DNA of 64,000 nucleotides, taken from Ampelomyces quisqualis. Lineage: Eukaryota; Ascomycota; Dothideomycetes; Pleosporales; Phaeosphaeriaceae. The stretch spans positions 310,001 through 374,000 of the forward strand of contig JAGTXZ010000019.1 in assembly GCA_018398575.1 (NCBI GenBank), read 5' to 3'. Under the pieces are notes generated by a model. The model worked only from the letters and a program-made list of their open reading frames with translations. It had not been told where the DNA came from and did no database searches. Below, piece by piece: positions 61,901 to 64,000 of this stretch. How positions within the stretch are numbered: position 1 is the first letter of the stretch; each line of letters starts with the position of its first letter. Position numbers and translations under genes: made by a program.

Positions 61901-62189
61901 CCTTAGACTTAAATTATATTTAGGTATAGTTAAGAATAGGCTACTAACTAGTAACATAGTTATGTAGATAGTGCAAAGCTATATTAAACACAAGAACTAT
62001 AAACTATTTTGCAAAAGAGTTCTATAAACTAGGCTGCTAATAATAGTATACTAGGCATTACTATTATTACTTAGCACAGTAGAGCACAGTTAAGAACTGT
62101 CTAGTAGCTAGTAGTATAGTTATATTAATAGTGTTGCTAATATTATAGATGTTACTAACGTTGTGTTTTTCTACTATATAGTTACTGCA

Positions 62190-62942
62190 TAAGAGACAGC
62201 GCTGCGCTAGTAAACTAGCTTAGTAGAGTTTTTTCTACGTATAGAAGTTAAGTATAGAGGTTATTATTAGCCTAAAGGTAATAAGATCTAAATTCTGCAG
62301 GTTAAAGTAACTAACTACCTATATACTAAAGTAGAAGGCATTCTTAACCTACTATAGGCTTAAGTAAGTTATTTTTTCTATTCTTTACAGTTACTACGCG
62401 AGCGTTCTAATAGCGTCTAAGCTAACTTTTCTTCTCTTAGTAAGGCTAACGCGTAGTCTAATTCTAACCTTAATCTAGAAGAGTAAGAGTCTTCTACTAA
62501 GTCTAAGCCTAAGTCTAAGAGTAGTAGTAGTAAGAGTAGAGATAAGAATAAAACTCTTTCTCTAGAAAGCTCTAGCTCTATATCTTCTTCTAAGAAGAAG
62601 AGCAAGAGTAAGGCTAAGGCTAAGGCTAAGGCTAAGGCTAAGGCTAAACCTAAGCCTAAGCCTAAGAAGCGCCTAGCTTTAGCTAGTTCTACTAAGAAGC
62701 CTGCGTCTAAGCGCGTTAAGGGCTTAGACACGCTAAGTTACCTAGTGTGCGCTAGGATAGTAGTAGTAAAGCGCAAGGTCCTGTTAGATTTAAGTAATAC
62801 TATTACCTAGAAACAGTAGAAAGAGGTAAAGGCTAGAGAGCTTAGTAATAATTTACTAGGCTCTCTAAGCTTCTATAAGGCTAATAAGAACAATAATAAG
62901 TTTCTAAGCTAAGCTAGTAGTTATATTTAGCTGCGCTGCTAG
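62190..62942 (+). pseudogene. Antisense Lys/Ser-rich ORF at the 3' end of Gypsy-3
   Basis: A plus-strand frame of about 250 codons has few stops (TAA/TAG), only a handful from 62400 on. The N-terminal part reads SLVEFFLRIEVKYRGYY. The middle is low complexity (SKSKAKAKAKAKAKPKPKPKK, about 62590-62670, built of AAGGCT and AAGCCT hexamers). Then comes ASKRVKGLDTLSYLVCARIV. It runs against the integrase of Gypsy-3, in the same relative place as the antisense ORF of Gypsy-1. The minus-strand open frame across 62417-62731 (Leu/Ala-rich) is its mirror image. The basic Ala-Lys repeats suggest nucleic-acid or chromatin binding (inference). Confidence 0.55.
62600..62665 (+). repeat. Hexameric AAGGCT/AAGCCT repeat
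   Basis: Six to eight AAGGCT units followed by three AAGCCT units, coding Lys-Ala and Lys-Pro dipeptides in the antisense ORF of Gypsy-3. Confidence 0.85.
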
Positions 62943-62987
62943 AGCGCTAGTAGTGCGCTAGTAAGGCGCCTTTATTTTCCTATGTTT

Positions 62988-63028
62988 TTCCTTTTTTTTT
63001 TGTTTTTTCTTTCTTTTTCTTTTTTTTG
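62988..63028. terminator. T/C-rich tract between convergent ORFs
   Basis: A long run of T broken by single C, G or A bases lies between the end of the plus-strand antisense ORF and the end of the minus-strand Gypsy-3 pol. Its place fits a shared 3' end region, or on the minus strand an A-rich purine tract. This is a positional inference only. Confidence 0.3.
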
Positions 63029-63039
63029 TACATTAATTG

Positions 63040-64000
63040 TATAAGTAATTAATCTTCTTTCTAGTAATACTTTTCTATAAGTAATTTGTCTATATCTTTT
63101 TGATTAACCTATCTATTATATTCTAAGAGGTAACCTTTCTATTTTACTAGGTAATTTACTAAACGCCTATTACGCTTCTTTACTAATATAGCTTTAACTT
63201 TATAGCGTTATTATAGCTTCTTACTATTGTCTAGAATAATAGGCCTAGGTAAAGTTAACTCTTCTCTCTCTTTCTAGCTATAAATAGCTAGAGTAAGGAG
63301 GTATAGAATACTTGGTAGATTCTTATATGCAATAGGAGTAAGATTCTAAAAGCTTATAAGCTAATTTACTCTTCTACTAGAAAAGGGCCTATCTAGCGTA
63401 GTAATAGCTTTCTACTAGTGCTGCGCAGGCGTAGATACTTTATTAACAAGAGGATTATATCCTTAGGTTTAAACTATTAGAGCCTATGTTTCTTATTGTA
63501 ACATTACTTCTAATATTGTAAAGTTTTATACTAGTAATTAGCTAGAGCGTCTTAAGTTTGCATAAGCTTTTACAGCCTTTCTCTAACGCTAGAAACTTTA
63601 GTAAGCGCTGTTAGCTTATAGTTAAGGCGCAGAGAAAAACCTATAGTAGGTAAAGAATAAAGATTATCCTAATATAGCCTGCTTAGTATTATTATATGCA
63701 AATTCTGCTAGTAACAAGAGATATACCTAATCTTCTTAATGATTACTTATAAAAGCTCTTAGGTATTACTTAAGGGTCTAATTTTGCTGTTCTATTTACC
63801 TATCTGTTTATAGGTAGAAGGTAGTACTAAGCTAGCGTTTTGCCTTTGCTATAAAGTAGAAGTCTACCTAAAATTATAAAGTAAAGATACTTTCTTAATC
63901 TAATACAATACTTTTAAGTAATCTAAAGAATTATATAACGTGTTCTAAGAATAGATCTACTAACTATAAAGTAGTAACTGTTTTTTGTGTAGAGATATAC
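63040..64000 (-). pseudogene. Gypsy-3 pol C-terminus: integrase core and chromodomain-like end (partial)
   Basis: Reading leftward from the window edge, the region shows the integrase core end where Gypsy elements have HPQTDGQTER. Here it reads LPSTYKQIGK in shifted, stop-broken frames (about 63755-63810). After that come ISLVTSRICI and the LAEFAYNN-equivalent (about 63680-63720), then the GFSPR region (about 63620-63650). It finishes with a chromodomain-like piece KAILVKKRNRRLVNYLVK and KGYLLEYN (about 63090-63200). The rest of the element lies beyond 64000. No LTR is present on the left, where the U2 end at 62173 cuts it. Confidence 0.7.

Larger units (their letters stand above)
43537..62173 (-). 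mobile_element. Large composite element, copy U2 (A then T when read on its own strand)
   Basis: U2 is T (43537-44160, reversed) plus A (44161-62173, reversed), 18.6 kb with no retrotransposon inside. Read on the minus strand, A ends ...CGCGTAGATA and continues directly into CGTTAGAAAAAATTAAG, the outer end of T in forward orientation. U1 has the other junction, T-inner to A-left. U1 and U2 are therefore permuted relative to each other. U2 is the better copy for reading the genes. Its right end stops at the position of the T/A hairpin of U1, and Gypsy-3 sequence follows. Confidence 0.6.
62173..64000 (-). mobile_element. Gypsy-3: 3' part of a third Ty3/Gypsy element, truncated
   Basis: It consists of the integrase end on the minus strand and the antisense Lys-rich ORF. 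Its 3' LTR is missing because the U2 boundary lies where the LTR or preceding sequence should be. U2 may have inserted into Gypsy-3, or a deletion joined them. The other half of the break is not recognisable left of 9956. Confidence 0.55.

Noticed and set aside
9950..62190. ACTGC at both outer flanks as a target duplication of U1+U2
   Set aside because: On the left the C belongs to the start of T, and on the right the word lies about ten bases beyond the end of similarity, so the match is probably chance.
62417..62731. Minus-strand open frame of 104 codons with long Leu/Ala runs
   Set aside because: It is the mirror of the plus-strand Lys/Ser/Ala-rich ORF. The Leu/Ala runs come from the complement of AAGGCT repeats, and the plus strand carries the more protein-like reading.

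Overview
The window looks like a repeat-induced point mutation (RIP) landscape from a filamentous ascomycete fungus. From about base 190 onward the DNA is strongly TA-rich and CpA/TpG-poor. It is packed with tag/taa/cta trinucleotides, and every recognisable protein is broken almost only by TAA and TAG stops at positions where Gln or Trp is expected. Catalytic Asp residues are repeatedly read as Asn. I see no intact host gene, no rRNA or tRNA, and only one short unmutated flank (about 1-170). Nearly all the rest is decayed, nested transposable elements.

Layout. (1) 1-170 is balanced-composition flank. (2) About 396-9870 is a hAT-like DNA transposon remnant with inverted GGTTAGG-rich ends. It has a transposase (about 6950-9300), an upstream unknown coding remnant (about 5400-6674) and a truncated Copia pol fragment (about 1475-3215) near its left end. 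(3) 9956-62173 holds two copies of one large unit of about 18.5 kb in opposite orientation, U1 (9956-43540) and U2 (43537-62173). Each unit has a T segment of about 0.6 kb and an A segment of about 17.9 kb. A carries, in order, a SNF2-type helicase remnant, a Pogo-like DDE transposase, three tandem-repeat arrays, a Plavaka-type (EnSpm/CACTA superfamily) transposase, a fourth tandem array and a long charged helical protein. The helicase and Pogo genes point one way and the Plavaka and helical genes the other. (4) U1 was later hit by two complete Ty3/Gypsy LTR elements with exact target duplications: Gypsy-1 (11966-19060, minus strand, TSD TTATT) inside the SNF2 remnant, and Gypsy-2 (25592-33668, plus strand, TSD ACACG) inside the Pogo-like remnant. 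U2 has neither. (5) After 62173 comes the 3' part of a third Gypsy element on the minus strand, running off the right edge.

The main observation is that U1 and U2 look like circular permutations of the same unit. U1 reads T then A. U2, read on its own strand, reads A then T with T in the same direction. Both junctions of a T+A circle or tandem array (T-inner/A-left at about 10613 and A-right/T-outer at 44160/44161) are therefore present. This suggests a large composite mobile element with a circular or head-to-tail tandem stage, or else a rearranged tandem array. The inverted T copies could also be read as terminal inverted repeats of U1 alone, so both models are given.

Other points are extra ORFs in the retrotransposons (antisense ORFs beyond pol in Gypsy-1 and Gypsy-3, a sense ORF beyond pol in Gypsy-2), an in-frame 99-bp coiled-coil repeat in Gypsy-2 pol, and array copy numbers that differ between U1 and U2. 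Coordinates of decayed coding regions are approximate. LTR and TSD coordinates were counted to the base.
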